Part shown: positions 6,291-6,422 of the stretch, one piece after another
Layout of the letters: every line of letters starts with the position of its first letter
Position numbering within the stretch: position 1 is the stretch's first letter
NCBI GenBank assembly: GCA_026990815.1
Contig: JALXCS010000148.1
Location: forward strand, 1-6,422
DNA: 6,422 nucleotides
Direction: 5' to 3'
Origin: Methylomonas sp.
GTDB taxonomy: Bacteria > Pseudomonadota > Gammaproteobacteria > Methylococcales > Methylomonadaceae
Notes under the pieces: model-generated
Seen by the model: the letters and a program-made list of their open reading frames with translations, nothing else
What the model was told of the DNA's origin: nothing
Database searches by the model: none
Program-made: the position numbers and the translations under genes

Positions 6291-6422
6291 GTTAACAATG
6301 GACAGCACCATATTGACTGACTTTATCCCAAAACTGCTCCCATCGATTCGAACGCTCCAGGGTTCTCAAGCTGAGGATAATCGATGCCCCTTTTTGACGC
6401 CACTTCATTCCCGATTGACACA
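6270..6422 (-). mobile_element. End of a second insertion sequence, ISKra4-like, inserted in the first
   Basis: The proposed boundary is at about 6270, where the transposase frame of the first element loses similarity to its family and the palindrome TGTAGCTACA (6270-6279) begins. A second arm pair, TACAT (6276-6280) and ATGTA (6285-6289), follows. The element continues past the right edge of the window. Its transposase gene on the - strand ends only about 22 bases from this terminus. The family call rests on the encoded C-terminus. Confidence 0.55.
6292..6422 (-). CDS. Transposase C-terminus, ISKra4-like (partial)
   Basis: Read on the - strand from the window edge, this frame gives 42 residues beginning CQSGMKWRQKGASIILSLR and ending in a segment with RWEQFWDKVSQYG, then VHC and a TAA at 6294-6292. 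A SGM-x-W segment, then a small-residue-rich helix with LRxL, then W-E-x-F-W is how ISKra4-type transposases close: this is the end of the catalytic domain after the last acidic residue. The frame is intact as far as visible, so the element may be active. It runs tail to tail with the truncated transposase at 5835-6290. ISL3 or IS1634-like families are less likely alternatives. Confidence 0.6.
   Translation of the reverse strand, partial: CQSGMKWRQKGASIILSLRTLERSNRWEQFWDKVSQYGAVHC

Noticed and set aside
1..6422. CRISPR array, tRNA or rRNA genes
   Set aside because: No regularly spaced repeats and no tRNA or rRNA-like sequence seen on reading the non-coding stretches.

Overview
The window looks like part of a cell-surface polysaccharide (O-antigen or capsule type) gene cluster from an AT-rich Gram-negative bacterium. 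An aquatic or intracellular gammaproteobacterium is my guess, based on the ABC-transporter glycan export genes, the low GC content and the two transposase types. This is inference; no rRNA or housekeeping gene is present to fix the taxon.

Layout: (1) positions 1-266 are a leader without a convincing gene. It may hold the last 13 codons of an upstream gene, then inverted and direct repeats and a weak hairpin. (2) Positions 267-5553 carry six genes on the + strand: a class I SAM-dependent methyltransferase, a PAPS-dependent sulfotransferase, the membrane subunit (Wzm) and ATPase subunit (Wzt) of a polysaccharide ABC exporter, a TylF/macrocin-type O-methyltransferase, and a GT8-like retaining glycosyltransferase. 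The last four are tightly packed: wzm and wzt overlap, wzt and the TylF-like gene share an ATGA, and only 17 bases separate the TylF-like gene from the glycosyltransferase. (3) Positions 5554-5834 are AT-rich and non-coding, with a 9-bp inverted repeat and a strong extended -10 promoter just before the next gene. (4) Positions 5835-6269 encode the N-terminal part of an ISNCY/ISDol1-like transposase on the + strand. It is cut off by the end of a second insertion sequence, whose transposase C-terminus (ISKra4-like) is read on the - strand and runs off the window.

How the genes may work together: the glycosyltransferase adds a sugar to a lipid-linked chain, the two methyltransferases and the sulfotransferase modify the sugars, and Wzm/Wzt exports the finished chain to the periplasm. 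Wzt has a long C-terminal extension. In the characterised O8/O9a systems such a domain recognises a cap on the non-reducing end of the chain, so a methyl or sulfate modification encoded beside it is a plausible export signal. The cluster is thus a candidate for making a methylated and sulfated surface glycan. Its right edge is decorated with nested insertion sequences, typical of an exchangeable accessory locus.
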